A DNA stretch of 64,000 nt from Cellulosilyticum lentocellum DSM 5427 (GTDB lineage Bacteria > Bacillota > Clostridia > Lachnospirales > Cellulosilyticaceae): NCBI RefSeq assembly GCF_000178835.2, contig NC_015275.1, positions 2,687,001-2,751,000 on the forward strand, given 5' to 3'. The stretch's first letter is position 1. Every line of letters begins with the position of its first letter. The notes under the pieces were generated by a model. The model searched no databases and was not told the DNA's origin. It was given only the letters and a program-made list of their open reading frames with translations. The translations under genes and the position numbers were made by a program. Of the stretch, positions 43,996 through 53,640 are shown one piece after another.

Positions 43996-45297
43996 TTATT
44001 TGATAAAACCTAATGTATTGCTTATACCAAAATCAATAACTGTCCCTGTTAATAGTGTCATACTTTTACCTGGTGCTACGACTCTGCTACTACCCTCTAA
44101 AGTCGTTACCTGCCAGCTTTTAGTACTTCTATTTTGAACACCCCATTTATTAGGATCCTGTGGATGCCTAATTACTCTCGCTATTTCCGTATCAAAGTCA
44201 AAATCCTGATAAAAATGGTGTGCATAAATAATCGTTTCAGGGTTTAATACAATAGCTCTTTGTCCTAAAAGTAATACAGCACCTGCTTCTACTATTTGAT
44301 CACAACACCAACAAATAGGGCTCACTCCTAAATGGCTTTTGTCTTCATAAAAATTTTCAGCACCACAATGAAGGCAGTGAACAATGCTGTCTTCTAAACG
44401 CTTAAACCCACGTTTCCACTGATTCTCTACGATTCGTTTACTTGGCGTATGTATTCCTTCTGTAAAAGCCACTATAAAAAGGTCTTTAATAAAATCAGGA
44501 TATAAGCGCCAATAAATAATAGCATTATCTTGGTAACCTGCAATAGGCCTATTAGATAAATCTGTAGGATCCCAGATAAAAACTGGTTTTTGCCCATAAA
44601 GCACTTCCTTAGCTCTTATATCCAAACATTTAATACTGGCTTCTGTTGCACCTTCTAAAGGGTGATGTAACATAAACATATAAAATAACAAAACAGCTAA
44701 TGAAAATAAATCTGTTTCTGTCGTAGGCCCTTTTTCACCTCTTACAATCTCTGGCGCCATAAACCCTAAAGTCCCCTGTACACTATCTGCACTGGCACCA
44801 TTAATCACAACATTATCATTGTCACATACTAATACCTCACCTGTATCTGGTCTTATAAAAGCATTTCCAAAAGAAATATCACAGTAGCTATACCCTAAGG
44901 AATGTAGCTTTTGAAAACAATCAGCTAGCTCATATCCTGCCCTACATAATGCTTTAAAAGTAGGTTCAGCTTTACGTTTCATTAAATCAACAATACTTTT
45001 ATAAACATTAGGCCTTAACGCCATAATATAACCAAAGGTCTCACTTGTTTTAATAAAATCCATGGGCCATAAAAAACGTTCATCCTGTTTACCATTATGT
45101 ACAAGACGTACCAGCGTCTCTTCCTGCTTAGGTGTGGCCATATGAGGATGATACCACTTTAAAGCATAATGCTTATTTCCAGCCGTCACCTCATAAACTT
45201 CTCCTTGTCCTCCACTTCCTAATAACTTTAAGATACGATAGGAAATGCCCAAGGTAGAAGTCATTACTTTCCCTTCTTGTAGCATAGATAAGGTCAC
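43996..45297 (-). CDS. Ser/Thr protein kinase with C-terminal zinc ribbon and beta-rich domain
   Basis: 433 residues. Eukaryotic-like kinase domain (about 20-300): glycine loop GSGGQGEVY (27-35), lysine K47, catalytic loop YCDISFGN (D140, N145), DFG replaced by DND (about 159-161), and GTLGFMAPE activation-loop end. A zinc ribbon with CxxC pairs (CLHCGAEN ... CWCCDQ, about 309-335) and a beta-rich end (LLGQRAIVL ... DFGISNTL) follow. This layout matches kinases of TerY-P triads. The GTG at 45297 follows GGGGGAAGGATA, nearly the same ribosome site as the Sel1 gene; an ATG at 45264 is an alternative. First gene of the cassette. Confidence 0.88.
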   Translation of the reverse strand: MTLSMLQEGKVMTSTLGISYRILKLLGSGGQGEVYEVTAGNKHYALKWYHPHMATPKQEETLVRLVHNGKQDERFLWPMDFIKTSETFGYIMALRPNVYKSIVDLMKRKAEPTFKALCRAGYELADCFQKLHSLGYSYCDISFGNAFIRPDTGEVLVCDNDNVVINGASADSVQGTLGFMAPEIVRGEKGPTTETDLFSLAVLLFYMFMLHHPLEGATEASIKCLDIRAKEVLYGQKPVFIWDPTDLSNRPIAGYQDNAIIYWRLYPDFIKDLFIVAFTEGIHTPSKRIVENQWKRGFKRLEDSIVHCLHCGAENFYEDKSHLGVSPICWCCDQIVEAGAVLLLGQRAIVLNPETIIYAHHFYQDFDFDTEIARVIRHPQDPNKWGVQNRSTKSWQVTTLEGSSRVVAPGKSMTLLTGTVIDFGISNTLGFIK

Positions 45298-45328
45298 TAT
45301 CCTTCCCCCTATTTCTCATTTTTACTAC

Positions 45329-45358
45329 ATTATACTATAATCATTTTATTTTTTACAA
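45329..45358 (-). promoter_or_regulatory. Promoter of the kinase-vWA-PP2C-Sel1 operon
   Basis: Minus strand TTGTAA (45358-45353), 18-base spacer, TATAAT (45334-45329), about 30 bases before the kinase start. Confidence 0.55.
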
Positions 45359-45413
45359 TTTATTAATAAATAATGTAAATAATTTTACTTTTTAATTATT
45401 TTATTTAGATATA

Positions 45414-45461
45414 GAAAGAAGGGATTTTAACCATTGATTCATCGTTAAAATCCCTTCTTTC
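45414..45461 (-). terminator. Terminator of msrAB
   Basis: Perfect 18-bp arms (45414-45431, 45444-45461) with a 12-base loop; T-containing tract after it on the minus strand. Confidence 0.8.
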
Positions 45462-45492
45462 TTACTCTCTATATTCCATTATCCGCTTTAAA

Positions 45493-46449
45493 TTATAGTA
45501 AATCCTTATAGTTACCGTAGCCTTCCTCATCCATTTTAGACTTTGGAATAAAGCGTAGTGCTGCAGAATTAATACAATAACGTAATCCACCTAATTCTAC
45601 AGGACCATCTTCAAACACATGTCCTAAATGAGAGTTAGCAGAAGTACTCCTTACTTCTATTCTGTTCATGCCATGACTCGTATCCCCTTTATCATATACC
45701 GCACTTTCTATGATGGGCTTTGCAAAGGCAGGCCAGCCACAACCTGAGTCAAATTTATCTTTTGAACTAAATAAAGGCTTTCCACTTACTACATCTACAT
45801 AAATTCCTTCTTCGAAATGATTAAAGTATTCATTTTGAAAAGGTGGCTCAGTGCCTTGCTCTTGTGTCACCTGATACTGGATAGTGGATAATTGCTTTCG
45901 TAGCTCCTCCTTACTTAAAGAAGGACGATAATTATTTTCTTCAAGAAAACGCTTCCTCCCTGATCCCTTATAATAAAGTCCATATCTAAAAGGATTCTTC
46001 TTATAATAATCTTGATGCTCCTCTTCCGCAGGATAAAAAGCCATAGCCGGTTTGATAGGCACTGCAATAGGCTTATTAAACCAACCACTAGCTTCTAGCT
46101 TATCAATATAGCTTTGCGCCAAAGCTTTTTGCATTTCATCATGGTAAAAAATAGCTGTATGATACGTCTCTCCTCTATCTCCAAATTGTCCGTCTGGATC
46201 AGTAGGGTCAATGCTTCTAAAAAAGATTTCTAGTAATTCCTCATAGCTTATCTTCTCTTCATCATAAATAATTTCTACAGCCTCAACATGCCCCGTTTGT
46301 TTAGAGCATACTTCTTCATAAGTAGGATGAGGTTGATGTCCTCCTGTATACCCTACTTGGATGGCTTTTATCCCAGGCCATTCATCAAAAGGCTTTACCA
46401 TACACCAAAAACATCCACCTGCAAAGGTGGCTTTTGCATTATGATTCAT
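45493..46449 (-). CDS. msrAB: Bifunctional methionine sulfoxide reductase MsrA/MsrB
   Basis: 318 residues. The N-terminal MsrA domain has the nucleophile motif GGCFWC (Cys13) and reduces the S-epimer; the C-terminal MsrB domain, from about residue 170, reduces the R-epimer and ends with [11 protein letters not shown], whose Cys is the catalytic residue (no selenocysteine). The zinc CxxC pairs of many MsrB are not evident. No signal peptide, so cytoplasmic protein repair after oxidative damage. GAGGTGA before the ATG. Monocistronic. Confidence 0.96.
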   Translation of the reverse strand: MNHNAKATFAGGCFWCMVKPFDEWPGIKAIQVGYTGGHQPHPTYEEVCSKQTGHVEAVEIIYDEEKISYEELLEIFFRSIDPTDPDGQFGDRGETYHTAIFYHDEMQKALAQSYIDKLEASGWFNKPIAVPIKPAMAFYPAEEEHQDYYKKNPFRYGLYYKGSGRKRFLEENNYRPSLSKEELRKQLSTIQYQVTQEQGTEPPFQNEYFNHFEEGIYVDVVSGKPLFSSKDKFDSGCGWPAFAKPIIESAVYDKGDTSHGMNRIEVRSTSANSHLGHVFEDGPVELGGLRYCINSAALRFIPKSKMDEEGYGNYKDLL

Positions 46450-46587
46450 ACCATCACCTCTTTCTATACGTAGTATAACCTCGTTATATTATCAGGATAC
46501 CATGTCATACAATCTTATTTATATTCAACTAAAAATTATGATATTGCTACTTTTTATTTTATACCTTTGTTTAAAATAAAAAAAGAC

Positions 46588-48699
46588 TTAATCATAAATA
46601 TAAAAAATAACGGATTTTGTACTACTTTCCCACACTGTTTGTATAGCTGAAGCCCGTGTAATCTCTGCAACGGGTACAAAAGTACGTCCATTTTTAGCTT
46701 CTGGAGGGGCTGACATGGTATAAGTCTTACCATCTATTTTCATTATTTTGCTTCCTAGCTGTAATGTAATGGTTTGGTTAGCTTTAATAGTTACTGTTTT
46801 AGTAGTAGGATGCCATAAAATGCACTCTCCTCCAATACCTATCGCATCCGCTACATACTTGATAGGTAGCATAGTTCTACCATTAGAGATATAGGGTGTG
46901 GCATCCATAGATTTATTAGTACTTCCTATTGTATAATGACTCTTACCAATAGTAAATTTTATAGGTGTTACCATGACTGGCGGTGGTGTAGGTATAACTT
47001 CATTTTCCTCTGCTACTTTAAGAAAATCTCCTTGCCAAATAGCATCTAGGCTTTGCTCTGTGGCTAATTCAGAAAAACCAGTTCCCCCTATTTGTAACTT
47101 ATAATTTCCTGAAGCAATGGTTTGGTCTGCTGTTAAGGTAAAGTGACTTATTGTAATAATAGAAGCCTCATTGGATCGTCTAACAATAGGTATCTCTAGT
47201 CTATTAGATTGCCATACCGGCGTTCCTAAACGTATATCTCCTTCTGTTACCGTGATTTGTGGTAGCTTTGTAAATTTCATCCCACTTTCTTCAAACTGTA
47301 ATATAATAGTTTTACCTTGAGCTATTTCTCCCGGCGCTAATTCTCGGATTTCAATTTTACCACCCACTTGATCTTTAAAGCCTATACGAACCTCAAAAGG
47401 TTCTACTTCTACCTGAAAAGGTGTGTCAACTGCTAATACCTTGGCTGTTAGTGTTTTTATAAGCGATCTTCCTTCTACTACAAGTTCGATATTTCCTTGT
47501 GTGCCATGAGGTATCATTAATGTCACCTGGAAATCATAACGACTCGCTTCCTTTGGTAATTGCTGTACTTTAAAACCTATAACTAGGTTTCCTTTTTTTA
47601 TAGGTTCGCATACCATTACCTCTCCATTCATAGTCACTTCTACCTTGCCTTGAGTATTCGTTTCTAAACTCACACCATTTCCAAACTCAAAATAAGTTAC
47701 TCTCTCTTTCACCAAAGAATCTGCTACTTTTTCTACTAAAGCAAATTGAACTTCTTGCTTTGTTCCAGAGTATACCTTTTTACTCTTCACTTCTAAGTCA
47801 ACTGTGTAATCCATTATCTCTAGTACTTCTACAGTAGCTTCTTGAATAAGGTCTCCTTTAGCTTTTACTGCTAGCTTTCCTTGAAAGTTATTATGATTTT
47901 CTTCTATAATCTTAATACCTGATAAAATGAAACCTCCTGTATATTTAGCCTGGCTTATATCGGGTAAAAGGATTTCTAGAGTCTGTCCGTCTATCTGCTT
48001 AATGGCATCAGCTCCACTATTAATCCCCTCGAAGCCCTTTATTCCTATAAGCTGAGGTGTACTCGTATTTATATCAAATGAAAAACCTTGATGAGTTAAC
48101 TGAATTTCAATAACCCCTTGTTTCCCTTGATTCATTGCCTTTGAAAAGGCTTTAGAAAAAGGCTCTTCAATCCATAGATCTGCCATTTCACCTTCTTTTA
48201 CTGCTGTTGGTATTTGATGAGTACTCACTTTTCCTCTATAATTCATAGCTGTTGCAACATGATATCTCCCTGATGTCACAGCTGTATTATTACTTATAAT
48301 TTCCACAAAACTTATTTCATCCACCATTTGAAGGGCCATAGGAATTCGTATACTTGTTCCTCTTTCTAGCCTGGCTCCTTGAATCTTAATCTGCAACATA
48401 CTACCTATCAATTTTGTTTCTAGCGATGCTTCTGATGCTGCACCTATTAACGTACTTATGTATGGCTCATCTAACCATTTAGCTCCTGAAAGTTGTAAAT
48501 AAAATAAATCGCCTACTTCTAACTCATCTACTAAGTCAATAATCAATTCTGGCGCATCTTCTGCAGAAATAACTTCCTGCTCCATAACCGTTATGACCTT
48601 ATTAATACGGTTCCAAGAAGCCCCACGAGAGAAATGAGGTACTAGACTTATAATCATTATAATAATCAAGCAATACGCTAATTTTTGTTTCTTGTTCAT
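46588..48699 (-). CDS. Secreted protein with C-terminal copper-amine-oxidase-N (stalk) domain
   Basis: 703 residues from the ATG at 48699 (AAGGAG seven bases upstream; the frame runs on to 48768 without support). Signal peptide (MNKKQKLAYCLIIIMIISLVPH). The middle 500 residues are beta-rich repeats of cell-surface character with no catalytic motif. The last 120 residues are the stalk domain: SHYTIGSTNKSMDATPYI, NGRTMLPIKYVADAIG, TITLQLGSKIMKIDGKTYT, NGRTFVPVAEI. Such modules are common on exported clostridial proteins and probably aid wall association. No LPxTG or SLH repeat. Function unknown. Confidence 0.82.
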   Translation of the reverse strand: MNKKQKLAYCLIIIMIISLVPHFSRGASWNRINKVITVMEQEVISAEDAPELIIDLVDELEVGDLFYLQLSGAKWLDEPYISTLIGAASEASLETKLIGSMLQIKIQGARLERGTSIRIPMALQMVDEISFVEIISNNTAVTSGRYHVATAMNYRGKVSTHQIPTAVKEGEMADLWIEEPFSKAFSKAMNQGKQGVIEIQLTHQGFSFDINTSTPQLIGIKGFEGINSGADAIKQIDGQTLEILLPDISQAKYTGGFILSGIKIIEENHNNFQGKLAVKAKGDLIQEATVEVLEIMDYTVDLEVKSKKVYSGTKQEVQFALVEKVADSLVKERVTYFEFGNGVSLETNTQGKVEVTMNGEVMVCEPIKKGNLVIGFKVQQLPKEASRYDFQVTLMIPHGTQGNIELVVEGRSLIKTLTAKVLAVDTPFQVEVEPFEVRIGFKDQVGGKIEIRELAPGEIAQGKTIILQFEESGMKFTKLPQITVTEGDIRLGTPVWQSNRLEIPIVRRSNEASIITISHFTLTADQTIASGNYKLQIGGTGFSELATEQSLDAIWQGDFLKVAEENEVIPTPPPVMVTPIKFTIGKSHYTIGSTNKSMDATPYISNGRTMLPIKYVADAIGIGGECILWHPTTKTVTIKANQTITLQLGSKIMKIDGKTYTMSAPPEAKNGRTFVPVAEITRASAIQTVWESSTKSVIFYIYD

Positions 48700-48750
48700 T
48701 AGACTACTCCTTTTAGCCCCTATATCTATCTCTTTTATTATAAAAATTAA

Positions 48751-48777
48751 AAAAGAGCCTTGCAACAAGGCTCTTTT
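48751..48777 (-). terminator. Terminator of the MATE transporter gene
   Basis: Perfect 12-bp arms AAAAGAGCCTTG/CAAGGCTCTTTT with three-base loop and a T-rich tract on the minus strand. Confidence 0.85.
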
Positions 48778-48780
48778 AAT

Positions 48781-50136
48781 TTACATTATTTTACTATTTT
48801 CTTTAAGGTTAACGTTTTCTTTAAACAAAGGATGTCTGACTAATTGAATAATTAGAGGGATTACCATTAATACCCACACAATAGGTTCAGCTACAATAAT
48901 ACCCATATAACCTAGAGAAGGTACTAGCAAAATAACAACAAGTACTTTTCCAATAAGTTCAATAAAACTTGAGAAAATAGGTGTTGTATGATCTCCTAAC
49001 CCTTGAAGTGCATTTCGAAAAACTGCAATCATGGCAGTTACAAAATAAAGTAATGTATCTACTCGCAAGTAAAGAGTGGCTGTTTCTATCACCTCAACTT
49101 CTTTACTTGCTGTTACCATTTGAATCAGTAGAGGCGATAAAGTATAGCTGATGATAATAACCACCACACACCAGCCCCATGCTGCTAAAATAACCTGTTT
49201 TATACCTATTTTGATACGCTGGATTTCTCCTGCCCCTCTATTTTGCCCACAATAGGTTGCTATAGTCATGCCTAACACACTAAAAGGCAACATTAACATT
49301 TCTGTAATTTTACGGGCACCCGTATGAGCTACAATGATATTGGTACTGAAAGTATTAATAGCACTTTGCAGGGCTACGGTTCCAAGTGAAACTAAAGACT
49401 GCATCATCCCCATGGATAATCCCGATTTTAATAATAGTACTATACGTGATTTTTGAGGCCTAAAATCACTCCACCTTAAATGAAGCATTGGATAGCGTTT
49501 CACTATATAAATAAAACATAAGATAGCAGCTATACTCTGTGAAATAACCGTAGCATAAGCTGCTCCTGCCACGCCTTGATTCATAGGCCCTACTAACAAG
49601 TAGTCAAGCCCTATATTCATTAATGCAGATAACACAAGAAAATAAAGTGGTGTAATGGCATCGCCTATAGCACGAAGTACACTGGCACAAACATTATAAA
49701 GCATGGCAGCCATCATTCCTAATAAAATAACTCTTATGTAAAGAATACCTTGTAACATGAGTTCATCTTTCATATTAAGCAATCTTAAAATAGGTTCCAA
49801 TAAACCTACACTAACTATGGTTAAAATAATAGCGGTGATCATCCCTAAACTTAATGTACCTGCTACGCTTTTTCTAAGTGCCTCAAAATCTCCTGCTCCA
49901 AAATCTCTTGCTACAATAATAGCAAATCCATTGGTTAGACCAATTAAAAAGCCAATGATTAAATTATTAAGTGTACTGGTCGCACCCACTGCCGCTAATG
50001 CTTGTTCTCCTAAAATCTCTCCTACAATTCTTATATCTACCAAACTATAAAAAAGCTGAACTAAATTACCAATAAAAATAGGAATAGCAAACTGTAAGAT
50101 AAGCTTTCCTGGATTTCCTTTTGTTAAGTCTTTCAT
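48781..50136 (-). CDS. MATE family multidrug/Na+ antiporter
   Basis: 451 residues with twelve hydrophobic helices in two MatE halves. The opening (GNPGKLILQFAIPIFIGNLVQLFYSLVDIRIVGEILGEQALAAVG) is characteristic of the DinF/NorM-like clostridial MATE branch. Exports drugs or metabolites using Na+ or H+ gradient. AGGAG before the ATG. Lies just downstream of tRNA-Ala and has its own terminator. Substrate cannot be told. Confidence 0.92.
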   Translation of the reverse strand: MKDLTKGNPGKLILQFAIPIFIGNLVQLFYSLVDIRIVGEILGEQALAAVGATSTLNNLIIGFLIGLTNGFAIIVARDFGAGDFEALRKSVAGTLSLGMITAIILTIVSVGLLEPILRLLNMKDELMLQGILYIRVILLGMMAAMLYNVCASVLRAIGDAITPLYFLVLSALMNIGLDYLLVGPMNQGVAGAAYATVISQSIAAILCFIYIVKRYPMLHLRWSDFRPQKSRIVLLLKSGLSMGMMQSLVSLGTVALQSAINTFSTNIIVAHTGARKITEMLMLPFSVLGMTIATYCGQNRGAGEIQRIKIGIKQVILAAWGWCVVVIIISYTLSPLLIQMVTASKEVEVIETATLYLRVDTLLYFVTAMIAVFRNALQGLGDHTTPIFSSFIELIGKVLVVILLVPSLGYMGIIVAEPIVWVLMVIPLIIQLVRHPLFKENVNLKENSKIM

Positions 50137-50173
50137 ATCCTATTCTCCTATATGTATTTGATACGTCACACAA

Positions 50174-50211
50174 TAAAAACACTCTATCTAGAAGTAACCC
50201 TCTAAATAGAG
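50174..50211 (-). terminator. Terminator of tRNA-Ala
   Basis: 11-bp arms with one mismatch (50182-50192, 50201-50211) followed on the minus strand by TGTTTTTATTG, 20 bases after the tRNA 3' end. Confidence 0.65.
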
Positions 50212-50231
50212 CCTGTAGATGTTATTATTAA

Positions 50232-50304
<73 letters not shown>

Positions 50305-50393
50305 TTAATATTAGCTTTATTTTACCTTATTTTTATAGACTATTCAATCTTATTTTTCTATTTGTTTTTCAAGTCATTTTTCCTGTAATAAGT

Positions 50394-50426
50394 TGGACAG
50401 AAAGCATGATTTTATGCTTTCTGTCC
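50394..50426. repeat. 13-bp inverted repeat downstream of the GH113-like gene
   Basis: GGACAGAAAGCAT and ATGCTTTCTGTCC around a six- to seven-base loop, between the glycosidase stop and the tRNA. No T-run follows on the minus strand, so it may stabilise the 3' end rather than terminate. Confidence 0.5.
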
Positions 50427-50459
50427 TTATGTACAACTTTCTTTTATGTCTAGTACTTA

Positions 50460-51386
50460 CTAACGACTATAGTATTTTTTTATAACCTGTTCAGCTGGTT
50501 TTCCATATAATGCATAGCCTTTGTCTTTTGCTGCTTCTTTTAAATCATATTGCTTCCATGGCCAATCCCACATAGCAAAACCAGATACCCAAGAGCGTTT
50601 TGAGCAAGCTTTAAACATAGCTTCATACCAAGCTGCTTGTTCTTCTAAAGCTACTTCTCCTGTTTTTCCCCAATCATTAGGGACTTCTGAAGAATGAGCC
50701 GTAGACATACAACCTGCTTCTGCAAAGAAAAATGGTTTTTGGAAATGCTCTACTACCTTTTCAATACGATCTAATTCCTTTTCCCAATCTTCAAGAGGGT
50801 AGTACCCACTAGAAGAAATAACATCTACTGCATCCCACCAAGTCACGTTATCTTCTTGATATTTATCTGTGTTATAGGATACAAGGCCATGATAAACCTG
50901 CTTAATGTCATCAATAAGCTTACGCCACTCGTCTGCTCTTCTCTCACTCATGACCATTTCACAGCCTGCAATCATCATCTCACAGCCTTCTTCTTGAGCA
51001 ATACGTGCATAATGTACCTGAAAATCTGTATAAGACTTAAACCAATTATGCCATTTAGGTTCACAATGCACATCTTTATCAAAGAAATTAATGTGTGCTC
51101 TCCAAGTACCATTTTTACAATTGGCTGTAGGCTTTAAAGCCACTTTAAGACCCAATGATTTTGCAAAACGAATCATCTCTCTTAATTCTTCATCTGATAC
51201 ATTAGCCTTAGACTTAAAATCAATCACCTCTGACTGTGCTGTATCTTGAAGGCCATTAGGCACTAAAATAATAAAATTAGCACCTGTTCTTTCTTGTAAA
51301 CTTTTTAAACTTTGTTTTGCCTTCTCATTTGCAAAACTCCCTTGAGCCGCAAAAGGTGCAAATGTTATACCTTTAATAAATTCCAT
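50460..51386 (-). CDS. GH113-like glycoside hydrolase (beta-mannanase family fold)
   Basis: 308 residues from the ATG at 51386, which has AAAAGGAG upstream; the frame continues to 51470 without support. A (beta-alpha)8 barrel is suggested by the strand pattern: GITFAPFAAQGSF, GANFIILVPN, LKVALKPTANCKNG, a glutamate in IAGCEMVMSE (acid/base candidate), VISSSGYYPL, and FFFAEAGCMS (nucleophile candidate) followed by GFAMWDWPWK. These resemble GH113 beta-mannanases. No signal peptide, so it probably acts on imported oligosaccharides. Divergent from an AraC regulator, the likely controller. Exact substrate uncertain. Confidence 0.75.
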   Translation of the reverse strand: MEFIKGITFAPFAAQGSFANEKAKQSLKSLQERTGANFIILVPNGLQDTAQSEVIDFKSKANVSDEELREMIRFAKSLGLKVALKPTANCKNGTWRAHINFFDKDVHCEPKWHNWFKSYTDFQVHYARIAQEEGCEMMIAGCEMVMSERRADEWRKLIDDIKQVYHGLVSYNTDKYQEDNVTWWDAVDVISSSGYYPLEDWEKELDRIEKVVEHFQKPFFFAEAGCMSTAHSSEVPNDWGKTGEVALEEQAAWYEAMFKACSKRSWVSGFAMWDWPWKQYDLKEAAKDKGYALYGKPAEQVIKKYYSR

Positions 51387-51491
51387 CTTCTGTCTCCTTT
51401 TACCCTTTTCTCTTATTATAGATTTTATGATAAACAGACTATATAATAATCTCATATTAAAATTGTACAAATCTATTTTTAGGAGTCAAAC

Positions 51492-52361
51492 ATGCATTAC
51501 TTATTTGAGTTCAATGATAAACGTTACACTTGGTATGAAGCTTTTTTATTTGATGCGGCTAAAGATGTCCTACCTATTCGCGCCCACTGGCATTACTTTA
51601 TGGAAATGATTTTTATACTAGACGGTACTGCCCTCATTAATTGTGAGCAGCATACTTATGTATTAGAATCTGGTGACCTTATTTTATTCCACCCCAAAAT
51701 GATTCATGCTATTTCTGCTACTACACCTTCGCCTTTAAAGTATGGTGTTTTAAAGTTCGATATTCACAAGCTTCAACCTTCCTCTACTTTTGGCCCAGAT
51801 TTAGCTTCTATTTTTCAAGCTGCTAAAACAGATGTTCATACTTGTGTCTTCTTTTCTGCTGAACAGCTAAAAAGCTTTCCGATGAAGGAAATTTTTCTAA
51901 CTTGCATTCATGAAACTCAGACTAAAGACTTTGGTTATGATTTACTTATTTATGCAAAGCTTACTTCCTTACTGATTGCCATTGCACGTTTTTGGCGCAA
52001 GAATGACTTTAATACAGACCTTGTCCTTACCAAAAACAATACCTATGACTCTATTGACACCATTACTGAATATATTGACGCTCACTCTAGTGAACCTTTA
52101 AAAGTGGAAGACCTAGCTAAACAATGTCATATGAGCTATTCTCATTTTGCTAAACAATTTAAAGTACTCTATGGACAATCTTGTAAAGAATACATAGCCT
52201 TTATTCGTGTTTGTAAAGCAGAGGACTTATTACGTTTCACTGATTTCGACTTAGCCTTTATTAGCCAAGAAACTGGCTTTTCTGATTGTAGCCACCTGAT
52301 TAAGACTTTCAAAAAGTATAAAGGTGTTACGCCAAAACAATTTCGTATGAATGGCATATAA
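51492..52361 (+). CDS. AraC-family transcriptional regulator
   Basis: 289 residues. N-terminal cupin-type sensor (HWHYFMEMIFILDG, LESGDLILFHPKMIHA) followed by the double helix-turn-helix: IDAHSSEPLKVEDLAKQCHM...SHFAKQFK and FDLAFISQETGFSDCSHLIKTFKKYKGVTPKQFR. Such proteins sense a sugar and activate linked hydrolase or transport genes. AGGAG before the ATG. Divergent from the GH113-like gene across 105 bases; converges on the HD-GYP gene. Confidence 0.92.
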   Translation: MHYLFEFNDKRYTWYEAFLFDAAKDVLPIRAHWHYFMEMIFILDGTALINCEQHTYVLESGDLILFHPKMIHAISATTPSPLKYGVLKFDIHKLQPSSTFGPDLASIFQAAKTDVHTCVFFSAEQLKSFPMKEIFLTCIHETQTKDFGYDLLIYAKLTSLLIAIARFWRKNDFNTDLVLTKNNTYDSIDTITEYIDAHSSEPLKVEDLAKQCHMSYSHFAKQFKVLYGQSCKEYIAFIRVCKAEDLLRFTDFDLAFISQETGFSDCSHLIKTFKKYKGVTPKQFRMNGI

Positions 52362-52395
52362 AATAAGCAGACTTCATTTTAAGTCTGCTTATTTT
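52360..52395 (+). terminator. Convergent terminator of the AraC and HD-GYP genes
   Basis: Perfect 15-bp arms AAAATAAGCAGACTT/AAGTCTGCTTATTTT, six-base loop, T-tract each way. Confidence 0.85.
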
Positions 52396-52404
52396 GTATA
52401 GATC

Positions 52405-53463
52405 TTATAAAATGGCTTCTATAGTAATCTGTTTATGGATAGATAAATTGATATACTCATTTCCTATTTGAATAATAGGATGTGATAAATCATTTTTATT
52501 AATCATTACAATGTTACCCTCTTGCCCATTACTTAATCTAACAGGTTTATTAATATAGGTTTCAGTTATACGCTCTAGAAATAAAAGTAAATATTTGGGA
52601 TCATATTTTTCAAATCCTTCATCTATAAGTGCTTCTACAACTTTAAATGGACACATTCCTTTTCTATAAATACGATTAGCTGTCATTGCATCGTATACAT
52701 CTATAATGGTTACAATCTTTGCAAAATCATCTATTTGTTCACCTTTTAATCCTTTAGGATATCCTGTCCCATCACATTTCTCATGATGCATACAGGCTGC
52801 TGCTTTAATACGTTCGTCAATAGCTTGCTTTTCTAATATCTTATAGCCTTTTACAGGATGCTCTTTAATCACATCAAATTCTTCTTTTGTAAGCCTTCCA
52901 GGTTTTGTAATTATTTCTTGTGGAATATCCACCTTACCAACATCATGTAATAGCCCGCATAAACTCAAAACTTGCATATCCTCTTCACTTAATCCTAACC
53001 ATCTTCCCATAATATGACACATTAATGCCACATTGACACTATGTGTATAGGTTAAATCATCATAACTGCGCATACAATACATCATATCCAATAACTGGAT
53101 ATTATTATCTGCTTTTTTGAACAAGTTATCAACTTCTGCAACTAATGTTTGTACATCAAGCGCTTCGTCTGTATGAGCTACATGAGATAGTGTGCTTCTT
53201 AGATTTTCTGTAGTAGCTAACATCCCTTGATCGAATACTTTAAAGGCTTCAGTCTCTTTAATAGCTTCAGTCGAGGTTGCTATAGGCATCGCTGCTTTTT
53301 CTTCAATATCTATATACTCTACTAAATACTCTTTTAGTAATTGCTGAACCCTTGGTGTTATCGTAGTTTGTCTTGGAATAAGTAAAACACCATTATGTTT
53401 ATAAATAGGTTTATCTATAACCATCCCCACCTGTATTTGTTCAATACCTATTCTTGTGCTCAT
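52405..53463 (-). CDS. HD-GYP domain cyclic-di-GMP phosphodiesterase
   Basis: 352 residues. An N-terminal region of about 130 residues (VGMVIDKPIYKHNGVLLIPRQ, DUF3391-like) precedes an HD-GYP domain with LCGLLHDVGKVDIP (HD), EHPVKGYKIL, HHEKCDGTGYPKGLKG (GYP) and IVTIIDVYDAMTANRIYRKG. All key residues of active enzymes are present. A small C-terminal beta domain (KPVRLSNGQEGNIVMINKND) follows. Hydrolyses c-di-GMP, so it may favour motility. No membrane segment. Own transcription unit. Confidence 0.92.
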   Translation of the reverse strand: MSTRIGIEQIQVGMVIDKPIYKHNGVLLIPRQTTITPRVQQLLKEYLVEYIDIEEKAAMPIATSTEAIKETEAFKVFDQGMLATTENLRSTLSHVAHTDEALDVQTLVAEVDNLFKKADNNIQLLDMMYCMRSYDDLTYTHSVNVALMCHIMGRWLGLSEEDMQVLSLCGLLHDVGKVDIPQEIITKPGRLTKEEFDVIKEHPVKGYKILEKQAIDERIKAAACMHHEKCDGTGYPKGLKGEQIDDFAKIVTIIDVYDAMTANRIYRKGMCPFKVVEALIDEGFEKYDPKYLLLFLERITETYINKPVRLSNGQEGNIVMINKNDLSHPIIQIGNEYINLSIHKQITIEAIL

Positions 53464-53640
53464 ATCGTCTCCCCAGTTTCATTTTTTCTTATAATTATTT
53501 AGTCACTTATGATTTTTTTTAATCTACCTCTTTATTAAAATACCATTTCTAATATGAACTTTTCAAGCTTTTAGGCATAAACGGTCATTTTTTAGCTTAA
53601 TTGGTCGTTTTTAGCTAATCAATTATCAAAATACATCATT

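Noticed and set aside
43922-43996. Tellurite-resistance (ter) gene cluster next to the TerY-like protein
   Set aside because: No TerC, TerD or TerB-like proteins were found nearby; only the kinase/vWA/PP2C triad and a Sel1 protein are present.
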